Positions 42,704 through 51,621 of a stretch of DNA of 64,000 bases are shown here, one piece after another (the stretch's first letter is position 1; every line of letters starts with the position of its first letter). The notes beneath the pieces are model-generated. The model was not told where the DNA came from and ran no database searches. It saw only the letters and a list, made by a program, of their open reading frames with translations. A program made the position numbers and the translations under genes. Origin of the DNA: Oscillatoria sp. FACHB-1407 (GTDB lineage Bacteria; Cyanobacteriota; Cyanobacteriia; Elainellales; Elainellaceae); the NCBI RefSeq assembly GCF_014697545.1, contig NZ_JACJSA010000002.1, positions 62,001 through 126,000 on the forward strand, written 5' to 3'.

Positions 42704-42913
42704 AACCGATCGGATTGCCTACTACCCAATTATGGGTGGCGCAATGGGGCGATCGCTCTGAATGTAATGAAGCTCTTAACGTTGATGGATCGGATTTAAT
42801 GTAGGGAGCGATTGCAATTGGTGCGTGAAATGGGGCGATCGCCGTATTAAATGAGATGCTTAGCTTAGAGTTTTGTAGAATAGGAAGCAAAGTTAGCCCG
42901 CAATCCGCAAACA

Positions 42914-43177
42914 ATGCCACAAGCCATTCTGAATCAAATACTTAGTCAGTTACAGGCACTGGAACTGTCTGAATTACAACAACTCAGTCAAGTCATTCAA
43001 AACTATTTGAGAGATGGTGAAGCAACCACTAAGCGAACTGCGTTCCATCAAGCATTGGTAGAGACTGGTTTGGTTCGACAGATTAAGAACCCAACTTTTG
43101 AACACAGGATGCACCAACATCTTATCCAGGTTCAGGGTGAGCCTGTTTCTCAAACGATTGTTGGGGAACGTCGATAG
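42914..43177 (+). CDS. Putative antitoxin of a PIN-type toxin-antitoxin pair
   Basis: 87 residues. The N-terminal half is a leucine-rich helix (AILNQILSQLQALELSELQQLSQVIQNYL), and the tail (LIQVQGEPVSQTIVGERR) is basic. It has no clear DNA-binding domain I recognise. Its stop codon (TAG at 43175-43177) touches the start of the PIN toxin gene with no gap. This tight coupling, small size and order (antitoxin first) support its role. Without the context I would call it hypothetical. Confidence 0.7.
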   Translation: MPQAILNQILSQLQALELSELQQLSQVIQNYLRDGEATTKRTAFHQALVETGLVRQIKNPTFEHRMHQHLIQVQGEPVSQTIVGERR

Positions 43178-43642
43178 ATGGCAATCTACTTTCTAGATAG
43201 TAGTGCGCTTGTAAAGCGATATGTTGGTGAAACTGGTTCAAGTTGGGTTGTAGGGTTATTCGATGCTGCGTTAGGTAATGAATTTTTTGTTGCAGCAATT
43301 ACAGGGGTTGAGATTATTGCAGCAGTCACGCGAAGGGTACGCAACGGTAGTATTGCTGTCACAGATGCAAAATTGGTTTGTAATCAGTTGAGGAGCGATT
43401 TGCAAACCGACTATCAAGTTATTGAAATCACAGAACAGATTATTAACTCTGGAATGGCACTGGCTGAGGCACAAGGGCTACGTGGTTATGATGCAATTCA
43501 GTTGGCGGCAGGATGTGCAGTTAATAAGCTCTGTATTGATAATGGTTTGTCGCCCATTATTCTTGTATCGGCAGACAACGAATTAAATTCAGCCGCTGCT
43601 CATCAGGGGCTATTGATTGAAAATCCCAATATCTACCCATAG
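43178..43642 (+). CDS. VapC-like PIN domain toxin
   Basis: 154 residues. The PIN fold carries four acidic residues in the expected places: Asp in IYFLDSSALVKRY, Glu in AAITGVEIIAAV, Asp in LRGYDAIQLAAG, and Asp in LVSADNELN. These bind Mg and give ribonuclease activity; VapC toxins cut tRNA or rRNA and stop growth until the antitoxin neutralises them. Translation is coupled to the upstream antitoxin gene. The cognate target is unknown. No signal or membrane segment. Confidence 0.88.
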   Translation: MAIYFLDSSALVKRYVGETGSSWVVGLFDAALGNEFFVAAITGVEIIAAVTRRVRNGSIAVTDAKLVCNQLRSDLQTDYQVIEITEQIINSGMALAEAQGLRGYDAIQLAAGCAVNKLCIDNGLSPIILVSADNELNSAAAHQGLLIENPNIYP

Positions 43643-43806
43643 CGCAGGACGACAACACAACAGAAACCTTATTTTAAGGCTGGTATTTGCCTTTTATTAT
43701 GGTAGCTAGTCAGCGATTGTGGTTAGTGCATGAATTGGGCGATCGTCAAGATCGATTCCAAGTGCTAATGCTAAAATTAAGCTTTTTTGTTGCTTCCCTA
43801 AGTTCA

Positions 43807-44070
43807 ATGGAAATAACCCGTTTATCAGATGAGGGACAAGTAACCATCCCAGAAACATTACGGACTGCTCATCGTTGGGAGGCAGGGCAAGAACTAGTCG
43901 CGATCGATGTTGGAGATGGTATTCTGCAAAAGCCTAAAAAGCCTTTTGCAGAGACAACCTTGGCACAAGTCGCAGGATGCTTGAGATATCAGGGAAACCC
44001 AAAGAGCTTAGATGAACTAGATGATGCGATTCGTCAAGGAATAATGGAGAGAGCTAATTTCATAACTTAA
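43807..44070 (+). CDS. AbrB/SpoVT-type antitoxin-like DNA-binding protein
   Basis: About 87 residues. The N-terminus MEITRLSDEGQVTIPETLRT is the swapped-hairpin beta-barrel DNA-binding fold (AbrB/MazE). Its C-terminal tail (PFAETTLAQVAGCLRYQGNPKSLDELDDAIRQGI) matches VapB-like antitoxins that usually precede a PIN toxin. Here no toxin follows; the next gene is an HNH protein 20 bp later. It may be an orphan antitoxin that lost its partner, or it may regulate the HNH gene. The start is the ATG of MEITRL; a longer frame from 43687 adds 40 unlikely residues. Confidence 0.75.
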   Translation: MEITRLSDEGQVTIPETLRTAHRWEAGQELVAIDVGDGILQKPKKPFAETTLAQVAGCLRYQGNPKSLDELDDAIRQGIMERANFIT

Positions 44071-44090
44071 TTAGACGGACGCAAGTTGTG

Positions 44091-45050
44091 ATGGGTATTA
44101 AGCAAAAGGATCTGAAATTACTTTGGGGGAAAGCAGCTAATCGTTGCTCTATCTGTCGAACTAAACTCGCTTATGATAGTTCTTCTACGTCAAATACTTT
44201 TCCGATTGGAGAGCAAGCGCACATAGTTGCCGAGGAGAATTCTGGTCCTCGAGGTGAAAGTATCTTAACTTCAGAGCAACGGAACTCCTACCCTAACCTC
44301 ATTTTGTTATGCCCAACTTGCCACACCAAAATTGATAAAGCTCCAAGCGATTATCCTATCGAGGAGCTTCATCGATATAAAACAGAACATGAGTTATGGG
44401 TAGATGAATGCCTCACTAACTATGACTCGGAAGATCCGTCACAGCTTATTTACTCCCACCTGATTGACGAAGTAGTTGTTTTGGCTAACTTAGTTGAGTG
44501 GAATAGGTGGGCAAGTAATGCTGTTAGCTCCAACTCGCAGTGGCCCCGTGACATTAGTAGTCGCCTATTTGTTCTTCAGCAGCGTATGCAGTTAGCTATC
44601 TGGCCAGGTACTCTACTAGAGCTTGAACTATCAATGCAGGTGTTCGTCAAATTTATAGCAGCCGCTTTCAATCTGTTCCGTGAACACTCTGAGCGATGTG
44701 GTGACTACCTCACTGTTGATTATTTTTACCGAATTCGCTCTTATGACCCTGCCAAGTATCACAGATTGCTAAACCAATTTGATGCATGGGAAAAAGCTTG
44801 GAATGAGCTTGTTCGTGAGGCAACAAAAGCAGCTAACTGGTTTGCTGATGTTGTTCACCAAGATATAAATTCGACCTTCTTCCTAACAGATGGACGCTTT
44901 GCACTTGTTGAGGGCATGTTCTCAGATATGTCATATCGAAGCATACTCTATGAGTATGATGCAGAAACTAAACCAACCTCGATTGAACAGGTTGATGAAG
45001 TAATTGAAAGAATGATCGAGCCATATGTAAAGTTGAAGAATTTGAAATAG
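44091..45050 (+). CDS. HNH endonuclease domain protein with helical C-terminus
   Basis: About 319 residues. The HNH domain (about 15-90) binds zinc through RCSICRTKL and CPTCHTKID, with the catalytic His in GEQAHIVAEE and Asn in YPNLILLC. The GEQAHIVAEENSGPRG version is typical of defence and mobile HNH proteins. Residues ~110-319 are helical, rich in Trp/Tyr, and match nothing I know. It lies directly after the AbrB-like gene, in an island with toxin-antitoxin genes. It could be a stand-alone nuclease effector whose activity is gated by the C-terminal half (inference). Confidence 0.85.
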   Translation: MGIKQKDLKLLWGKAANRCSICRTKLAYDSSSTSNTFPIGEQAHIVAEENSGPRGESILTSEQRNSYPNLILLCPTCHTKIDKAPSDYPIEELHRYKTEHELWVDECLTNYDSEDPSQLIYSHLIDEVVVLANLVEWNRWASNAVSSNSQWPRDISSRLFVLQQRMQLAIWPGTLLELELSMQVFVKFIAAAFNLFREHSERCGDYLTVDYFYRIRSYDPAKYHRLLNQFDAWEKAWNELVREATKAANWFADVVHQDINSTFFLTDGRFALVEGMFSDMSYRSILYEYDAETKPTSIEQVDEVIERMIEPYVKLKNLK

Positions 45051-45111
45051 ACCTCATCTATGTGGGATGTGGGTTGGGTTGGGAGTGACGACAACAAAAG
45101 AACGATCGCCC

Positions 45112-45411
45112 CTACTCCAATAACCAGCCAAACACCGACCCAACATTCAAATTCAATTCATTCGCAAATGAGGGAACTGGAAGCTGCTGTTCTAGCTCAT
45201 CAAATACTTTGGTTTGTTGCTTTGGAATATTCACAAAAATCGTTTGCTCATCCGGATCAATCAGCCAACCCATTTGAGTGCCATGATTCAAACTATGGAG
45301 AATGGTTTTGGTGACTTTTGTTTGGCTTTGATCCGGCGATAGAATTTCGATTGTCCAGTCAGGGGCGATCGCATTCCTACCCAAAGGAACTCGCGATCGC
45401 CCCCCACACAA
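45112..45411 (-). pseudogene. C-terminal remnant of an Uma2 family gene
   Basis: About 99 codons open. The sequence begins APDWTIEILSPDQSQTKVTK and continues MGWLIDPDEQTIFVNIP, which is the second half of an Uma2 (DUF820) protein; the N-terminal half is missing. The stop lies in AT-rich spacer. It begins within a few bases of the thioredoxin stop codon, so an upstream break removed the rest. Another, complete Uma2 gene lies at 36489. Confidence 0.7.
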
Positions 45412-45417
45412 CCCGAT

Positions 45418-45744
45418 CTACGCTTCTAGATACTTGCTTAAAGCAGCATCATATTCGTCATACTTTTTCGCACCAACCAGGGTTTCTGCCACATCACCCT
45501 GAGTAAAGAACATCACAGCGGGAATACTGCGAATGCCATATCGCTTAGCGACTTCTTTATTAGAATCTAAGTCTAACTTGAGAACCTTGACGCGATCGCC
45601 GTATGTATCGGCGAGTTGATCGATCAGCGGAGCAATGAGTTTGCAGGGACCACACCAGGATGCAGTGCAATCGACCACAAACAAGGACTCTGAATTCAGT
45701 AAGGCATCAAACTCGGCTTCATTTTGGATGTAAGCAGCAGGCAT
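45418..45744 (-). CDS. Thioredoxin
   Basis: 108 residues. The active-site motif is WCGPC (Trp30, Cys31, Cys34) in DCTASWCGPCKLIAPL. IPAVMFF supplies the cis-proline. It is a full-length, cytosolic disulfide reductase. The TASWCGPC and KLDLDSNKE variants resemble a secondary cyanobacterial thioredoxin instead of the standard TrxA/m type, but I cannot name the paralogue. The promoter should lie between 45745 and the repeat at 45804. Confidence 0.93.
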   Translation of the reverse strand: MPAAYIQNEAEFDALLNSESLFVVDCTASWCGPCKLIAPLIDQLADTYGDRVKVLKLDLDSNKEVAKRYGIRSIPAVMFFTQGDVAETLVGAKKYDEYDAALSKYLEA

Positions 45745-45803
45745 AAATAAGTCTCATGAAAGACTTATTCTCCCATGGCGATCGCACTTTAATCCAATCC
45801 CCT

Positions 45804-45911
45804 TTATAGCTTTGGTCAGAAAGCTTAAGGCAGAGGCAATAGCTCAAACCTGGATGCTGGGAAAGCTTCCTGACTCGCCTCCGTCCCATCGAATGTAGCT
45901 ACGGCTATAGA
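45804..45911 (+). repeat. Repeat family 2, full copy
   Basis: TTATAGCTTTGGTCAGAAAG starts a ~108-bp element ending in AATGTAGCTACGGCTATAG. The ends TATAGC and GCTATA are inverted. It aligns along its length with 53008-53113, and in part with 4958 and 15966. It is non-coding and lies between the thioredoxin and tricorn genes. Confidence 0.8.
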
Positions 45912-45929
45912 GGGACAAATCTGTTTTAT

Positions 45930-46001
45930 CCCTCATCCTTTATCCTTCAGCCTTTTTCTCTCTTCTCTCTTCTCTCTTCTTTTTTCCTTCTTCTCTCTTC
46001 C
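45930..46001. repeat. Heptamer and TCTTCTC tract
   Basis: CCCTCATCCTTTATCCTTCA units are followed by a pyrimidine tract of repeated TCTCTTC. It ends at the stop codon of the tricorn gene. It is the same class as the arrays at 13815 and 57876. Confidence 0.75.
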
Positions 46002-49000
46002 TTACGGCAATGGCAGTCGAGGGCGATCGCTAAAGTCAGGTAACGCTACAGGATTCTTCTCCAACTGCTCCAAAACGAGTTGAATGGCTTTGTCGAGTTG
46101 CGGGTCTTTGCCCTGTGCCCACTCGTGAGGAGCGATGTCGATTTCGATGTCGGGGTCAGTGCCGTAGTTCTCAACACCCCAACCGACATCCTGGAACCAG
46201 AAGGAATATTCGGGTTGAGTGACGACGCTGTGATCGACCAGGGTGTGTCGCGGGAAGATACCAATCACACCACCCCAGGTGCGTTTGCCGATGAGCGTAC
46301 CAACGCCCATCAGTTTGAAGCAGTGGCTAAAGATATCCCCGTCAGAGCCTGCGTGTTCGTTGGCGATCGCCACCATTGGCCCCAACACTGAATCAGCGGG
46401 ATAAGGTTCGGGTTGTCCCCAGCGTGAGATGTCGTAACCGATGCGTTGTCGTGCCAGTTTTTCAAGAATGAGTTGCGAGACGTGACCACCGCCGTTGTAG
46501 CGTACATCTACGATTAATCCCGGTTTGTGGACTTCCGCCAGATAGTAACGGTGAAACTCGGCATAGCCTTTGGGGCCCATGTCAGGGATGTGGACGTAGC
46601 CAATTCTGCCGTCAGTAGCCTCGGTGACGACACGATGATTGTGCTCAACCCATTCCCGATAACGGGCTTGCGTTTCGTCTCCTAACGTCTTCACGGTCAG
46701 CGTGTGGGAGGCGTCTGATTCAGCACTGGCAAAGGTTAGAGTGACTTCACAATGAGCCTGATGCACGAGCAGTTCTTGGGGGCAACGGTGGCGATTCACA
46801 CGGCGTCCAGCAACGGCTAACAACACATCGCCTTCCTGCAAGTTCAGCCCGACTTGATTGAGGGGTGAGTCTGACTCATCGCTCCAGCCATCACCGCGCA
46901 CAATGTGTTCGATGCGGTAAACGTCTTGCTCTGCATCGTAGACAAAATCGGCTCCTAAAAAGCCCAGTCGATAGTCGGGTTCTTTGCGGTAGTCACCGCC
47001 CATTTCGTAAGCATGAGAGGTGCCCAATTCGCCCTGCATCTCCCAGATCAGGTCAGAAAATTCGGAGCGAGTGGTCACTTTTTCTAACCAAGGAGTGTAG
47101 CGATCGTAGACGTGATCCCAATCGACGCCAGACATATCTGCTGTCCAAAACTGCTCGCGTTGCAATCGCCAGATCTCGCGAAACATCTGCCGCCACTCTT
47201 GCTGAGGCACGACAGCAGAGCGAATTCGCTTGAGGTCGAGCCAACCTGTTTTGCGACTGGGTTTGTGATCCTCTTTGCCTTTACCGTTGCCATTGAGGGG
47301 GGCGATCGCACACACTCTCAAGCGATTGCCAGAACGGTAGATCAGCGTGCCGTCTTTGGAGACTTTAAAGCTAGTGACATCATTGGCAACCCGGTCTTGC
47401 TTTTGTTCGCTGAAATCGTACATATCAATAACAGCTTTGGCTTCTGGCTCTGAGCTTGTCCAACCCCGGCGATCGAGGCTTCCCTGAATGGGCACAGAAC
47501 TGAACAGCACCTTGCCTTTGACCCCAATGATTTGGTGATAACGTCCCTCTGGCACCGGAAAGCCGACGATGCGGTGCTCGATACCATCCAGGTCAATGGT
47601 GACTGTTTTAGGAGCGGGTTGATCAGATCCCGTTTCTTCCGGCGGTACATCCGTCGAGGCATCGCTATCTTCAGACTTTGCAGCCTCAGATTTGCCGTTA
47701 GAGCCGTTTTTGCCGTTCGCCCGGAATGGCTTTGGAACCGGAATAAACGGAGATGGCGTATCCTTTTGCAGCGTAATCAGAAAAGGACGCATCCCCAGGG
47801 GGAACCCCAGATCAAAGTAAATGCTGTCGTAGACGGGGTTAAACTCGCGCACCGAGAGGAAGTAGAGAAACTTACCTTCTGGATCAAAGTTGGGTTCGAT
47901 ATCGCGGAAACGGGGAGGCGTGAGGCGATGCACCGTGCCATCCTGCACATGGCATAGCTTGATGGAGAAGGTCTGCGGCGTTTCTGCACAACTGTAAGCC
48001 ACCCACTGACCATCGGGCGACCAGCAAAATCCAGCGATGCGGTAATACGGGCTGCGATCGAGCACGCGGCTCTGGCGAGTTTCTAAGTCAACCCAGATTA
48101 GCTCATAGCGATGGTTCGATAACACCACCTGATCCGCCACAGGCGACACCTCCAAATCGATCGATCGCCCCAGATCTAGCCCATCTAACCGCTCAGAGGG
48201 AAAGTCAGTGTCAGTGTTGAAGATCTCCAGTGCCTCTATCCCTGCGCGATCGGTGATGGTAACAAAGCGTTTTTGGTCGTTGAGCCAGCGCGTCAGGCGA
48301 TAGCGTCCCTCATCAGGTTGCCCCAGTTGCAGCACGGCTCCTTCCCAGTTGCCGAAGTGAAAGCTTTTGCCCCGTGTGGTGATCAGGGTTGAATGGCTTT
48401 CGGGATGCAGGTTGTAGTCCTCTAAGTAGCGACCGGCTTCAACAAACTTGCGTTGCCGCTGCACCTGTGGACTGTGAAACTCTACCTCAATTTTCTGAGT
48501 CGAAGCGATCGCTGGATCAAAGCAAAACAGCTCTGCTCCGGCATGATAGACAATGCGGGAACCATCGGTTGAAGCGTTACGGGCATAGTATTCCGAGTGA
48601 TCGGTGTGTCGCTGCACATCCTCACCCTGGGGCGTGCAGGAATAGAGGTTGCCAATGCCCTCATGGTCGGAGATGAAGTAGATGCGATCGCCCACCCACA
48701 TGGGCGCAGTCAGGTTGCCATTTAAGTCTAAGAGTTTGTGGAATGTGCCACTACCCTCCGGGTCTATCCACAGGACGCCTGCCGTACCGCCGCGATAGCG
48801 TTTCCACCGGGCTGGATCACCTGTGTTTCTGCCCAGCACGACCCCACCATTGGCTCCCAGGGCAATGTGATGCGCCAGACCATAGGGCAATCGCTCTGGT
48901 AAGCCTCCTTGCGGGTCAATGGCATAGAGATTGAAGATGCGCCGAAACGGTTGCGCTGAATTGCTGGAAAACAAGATGGACTGTCCATCGCGACTCCAAC

Positions 49001-49280
49001 CCACCACGGACGTTTGCGCTCCCAAAAAGGTTAATCGCTGAGCCACACCCCCTTCGGCAGGCAGACAATACACCTCGGCGTGCCCTTCTTCTCGCCCAAT
49101 AAATGCCAACTGACTCCCATCTGGGGACAAATAGGGACGACTGACCTCACCCAGGTTGGCTGTTAACCGACTTGCCACACCCCCCGCAGCAGGAACACTC
49201 CACAGATCGTCCTCACAGACAAAAACAACGCGATCGCCATGAATCGTGGGGAACCGATAATAACCTGCTTGTCTAGTCAT
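46002..49280 (-). CDS. Tricorn protease homologue (S41 family)
   Basis: 1092 residues. Two N-terminal beta-propellers (about 1-640) have repeated YLSPDGSQLAFIG and CWSPDGQWVAYS blades that gate substrate. A tricorn C1 domain follows with the catalytic His region GTSHAYEMGG, then a PDZ domain (LNLQEGDVLLAVAGRRVNRH) and the S41 peptidase core: VDVRYNGGGHVSQLI, ANEHAGSDGD with Ser979 as the nucleophile, and GKRTWGGVIG. Tricorn proteases degrade peptides released by other proteases such as Clp or the proteasome. An acidic, Ser/Lys-rich insert lies near 530-570. No signal peptide. The protein looks complete. Confidence 0.93.
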   Translation of the reverse strand: MTRQAGYYRFPTIHGDRVVFVCEDDLWSVPAAGGVASRLTANLGEVSRPYLSPDGSQLAFIGREEGHAEVYCLPAEGGVAQRLTFLGAQTSVVGWSRDGQSILFSSNSAQPFRRIFNLYAIDPQGGLPERLPYGLAHHIALGANGGVVLGRNTGDPARWKRYRGGTAGVLWIDPEGSGTFHKLLDLNGNLTAPMWVGDRIYFISDHEGIGNLYSCTPQGEDVQRHTDHSEYYARNASTDGSRIVYHAGAELFCFDPAIASTQKIEVEFHSPQVQRQRKFVEAGRYLEDYNLHPESHSTLITTRGKSFHFGNWEGAVLQLGQPDEGRYRLTRWLNDQKRFVTITDRAGIEALEIFNTDTDFPSERLDGLDLGRSIDLEVSPVADQVVLSNHRYELIWVDLETRQSRVLDRSPYYRIAGFCWSPDGQWVAYSCAETPQTFSIKLCHVQDGTVHRLTPPRFRDIEPNFDPEGKFLYFLSVREFNPVYDSIYFDLGFPLGMRPFLITLQKDTPSPFIPVPKPFRANGKNGSNGKSEAAKSEDSDASTDVPPEETGSDQPAPKTVTIDLDGIEHRIVGFPVPEGRYHQIIGVKGKVLFSSVPIQGSLDRRGWTSSEPEAKAVIDMYDFSEQKQDRVANDVTSFKVSKDGTLIYRSGNRLRVCAIAPLNGNGKGKEDHKPSRKTGWLDLKRIRSAVVPQQEWRQMFREIWRLQREQFWTADMSGVDWDHVYDRYTPWLEKVTTRSEFSDLIWEMQGELGTSHAYEMGGDYRKEPDYRLGFLGADFVYDAEQDVYRIEHIVRGDGWSDESDSPLNQVGLNLQEGDVLLAVAGRRVNRHRCPQELLVHQAHCEVTLTFASAESDASHTLTVKTLGDETQARYREWVEHNHRVVTEATDGRIGYVHIPDMGPKGYAEFHRYYLAEVHKPGLIVDVRYNGGGHVSQLILEKLARQRIGYDISRWGQPEPYPADSVLGPMVAIANEHAGSDGDIFSHCFKLMGVGTLIGKRTWGGVIGIFPRHTLVDHSVVTQPEYSFWFQDVGWGVENYGTDPDIEIDIAPHEWAQGKDPQLDKAIQLVLEQLEKNPVALPDFSDRPRLPLP

Positions 49281-49524
49281 GCCCGTAACTCTTAGAGGGG
49301 TGGTAGGAACGTCATAATAAACCCAAAAAAAGAGGTACTGCTGATCTCACAGATTTCCTTTAGGGACAGGGAGTAGGGAATGGGGAGTGGAGAGTAGGGT
49401 TATTTCTTTTCTTCTTCTCTTTTTATCCTTCATCCCTTATCCTTTTCCCTACTCTTCCTCCATCTTCGGTCTTGAAGTAAAGTAGGGTCTGGATTCTCTC
49501 TGTGGCTTCTGGACTGACCGTTTG

Positions 49525-51315
49525 ATGAAATCTCCCACACATCTCTTCGATTCCCTCCTGCGATCCTTTGAAAAGCGACCGTCTCGGTTGTGGCTGTTCT
49601 CAGTGGGTTGGGTGGGGTTAGTGTGTGGCATCGCCTTCTTGTGGCGATTGGGCAGTACTGGGTTGGTGGATGAGACGGAACCGCTGTTTGCCGAAGCGGC
49701 GCGACAGATGACGGTTACTGGAGACTGGATCACGCCCTACTTCAACAATGCGACGCGCTTTGATAAGCCTCCACTGGTCTATTGGTTCATGGCGATCGCC
49801 TACCACATCATCGGGGTGAATGAATGGGCAGTGCGGTTGCCCTCGGCACTCTCCGCGATCGCCCTGACCGTGTTTGGATGGTTGACGCTCCAACGGTTTG
49901 CCGTTCTGCCACAGTCCTCTAATGAGGGTGGGATGTCTCGACTGCAACCCCATCACCAGCGATGGCTTGCCGCCTGGATTGGGGCAGTCCTGATGGCGTT
50001 TAATCTGCAAACCATTCTCTGGGCGAGGACGGGAGTGTCCGATATGCTCTTGAGTGGCTGTATCGGGACGGCAATGCTGGCATTCTTCTGGGGCTACACT
50101 GAACCGACTGACTCACCCGCAAAACCGCGATGGTATCTGGCGTGCTATGTGCTGCTGGCGTTGGCGGTGTTAACTAAAGGCCCCATTGGTGTGGTGTTGC
50201 CGGGGTTGGCGATCGCCCTGTTCTTGCTCTACGTCGGTCAGTTTCGGGCAGTGCTGCGAGAACTGCGGCTCTGGCAGGGAGCGTTGATTTTCCTGGGGTT
50301 GACCTTACCGTGGTATATCCTCGTGACGTTGGCAAATGGGGATGCCTTTATCGATTCTTTCTTTGGCTATCACAACTTTCAGCGGTTTACCCGCGCGGTC
50401 AACAACCACACAGCCCCGTGGTTCTTCTACTTTGGGGTGGTGTTGGTGGGGTTTGCGCCCTGGTCGCTCTATTTGCCCAGTGCGATCGCCCGTTTGCGGT
50501 TTTGGCGACCTGCCCTCTGGCGCAACCAACCCCGCACGGCGCATTTGAGTGTGTTTGCTTTGAGTTGGTTCGTGGCGGTGTTTGGCTTTTTTACAATCGC
50601 TGAAACCAAGCTGCCGAGTTATGTGCTCCCACTAATTCCGGCAGCGGCGATGCTGGTGGCGGTGTTGTGGAGTGAAGAGGTGGAGCGATCGCGCCTGAGT
50701 CGAGGCGTATGGATCAGCAGCCTGTTCAGTGTTGGGTTTCTGGCGATATTGGCAGTTGTGATCGCGATCAGTCCTCGCTGGTTGTCGGGCGATCCGGCAA
50801 TGCCCAACTTCCCCGAAATCGTGCAGCAATCGGGTATTCTCACGGGGGGTGCGGTGATTGTGGCGATCGCGGCTCTGCTACAACTCGTTGCGTTGCTATT
50901 GCGGCAGGGGCGTTGGGGTTGGCTAATTCACACCGTGGCGATCGGCGTGTTCATCCTGTTCACCGCCATGCCCTTTATGACCCTGATTGACGCGCAACGT
51001 CAGCTACCCCTGCGGCAACTAGCGGCAACTGCCTTGCAACAGCAACAGCCCACTGAGCAACTGATTATGGTTGGCTTCCCCAAGCCCAGCCTTGTGTTTT
51101 ATACCCAGTTGCCGATTACCTATGTCGTTCACACCGAAGATTTAGCCCCTTGGTTGCGTCGTCCCTTCCGATTTCGCCGCAATGCCCCAACGTCAGTCAT
51201 GGTTTTGGGTCTGCCCCGCAAGTTGCAGGAGTTAAATCTGAAACCGGGGGAATTCACAACCCTTCAGCGATCGGGTGCCTATGAGTTGATTCGGGTCAAG
51301 CAACCGTTGGAATAA
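49525..51315 (+). CDS. Family 39 glycosyltransferase (PMT/ArnT-like)
   Basis: About 596 residues. It has about 12 membrane helices. The first periplasmic loop carries the catalytic DETEPLFAEAARQM and a FNNATRFDKPPLVYW motif, both typical of polyprenyl-phosphate-dependent mannosyl/arabinosyl transferases. The C-terminal soluble part (LPITYVVHTEDLAPWLR) is ~100 residues. These enzymes transfer sugar from a lipid carrier to protein, lipid A or wall polymers on the outer face of the membrane. The start is the ATG at 49525, one codon after a TTG. No partner gene on the same strand nearby. Confidence 0.9.
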   Translation: MKSPTHLFDSLLRSFEKRPSRLWLFSVGWVGLVCGIAFLWRLGSTGLVDETEPLFAEAARQMTVTGDWITPYFNNATRFDKPPLVYWFMAIAYHIIGVNEWAVRLPSALSAIALTVFGWLTLQRFAVLPQSSNEGGMSRLQPHHQRWLAAWIGAVLMAFNLQTILWARTGVSDMLLSGCIGTAMLAFFWGYTEPTDSPAKPRWYLACYVLLALAVLTKGPIGVVLPGLAIALFLLYVGQFRAVLRELRLWQGALIFLGLTLPWYILVTLANGDAFIDSFFGYHNFQRFTRAVNNHTAPWFFYFGVVLVGFAPWSLYLPSAIARLRFWRPALWRNQPRTAHLSVFALSWFVAVFGFFTIAETKLPSYVLPLIPAAAMLVAVLWSEEVERSRLSRGVWISSLFSVGFLAILAVVIAISPRWLSGDPAMPNFPEIVQQSGILTGGAVIVAIAALLQLVALLLRQGRWGWLIHTVAIGVFILFTAMPFMTLIDAQRQLPLRQLAATALQQQQPTEQLIMVGFPKPSLVFYTQLPITYVVHTEDLAPWLRRPFRFRRNAPTSVMVLGLPRKLQELNLKPGEFTTLQRSGAYELIRVKQPLE

Positions 51316-51328
51316 TCAGGAATAGCGT

Positions 51329-51488
51329 TAACATCAATTTGGGTTGACCACCTGACGAATTAATTCGCGGCTATCAGAACCAAGTCTGCCGACGCAGACT
51401 ACGGAAAATCAAGGTTTGCCGAACCGACGCAGGTCGGTTTTGCTCTTGTAGCTGCGGTTTCAACCGCCAAGACCTCAGGTTAACGTTA
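51329..51488 (+). repeat. MITE-like repeat family 1, full uninterrupted copy
   Basis: The copy begins TAACATCAATTTGGG and ends GGTTAACGTTA. It contains GAATTAATTCGCGG, TCTGCCGACGCAGA, AACCGACGCAGGTCGGTT and GCGGTTTCAACCGC, four short palindromes in the same order as at 6191. It is ~160 bp, has no coding capacity, and shows the family without the nested insert. Confidence 0.8.
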
Positions 51489-51621
51489 CAATCGCATCGG
51501 CGTTATCTAGCCTTTTCAGGGGTTACCTCGACAATCACCCAAACTTATCAGTAACCTTAAGCAAAGCGAGATTGTAATTGGCTGCAATCCCTGATTCTCC
51601 TGATTTACTGAGAGGTAGACC

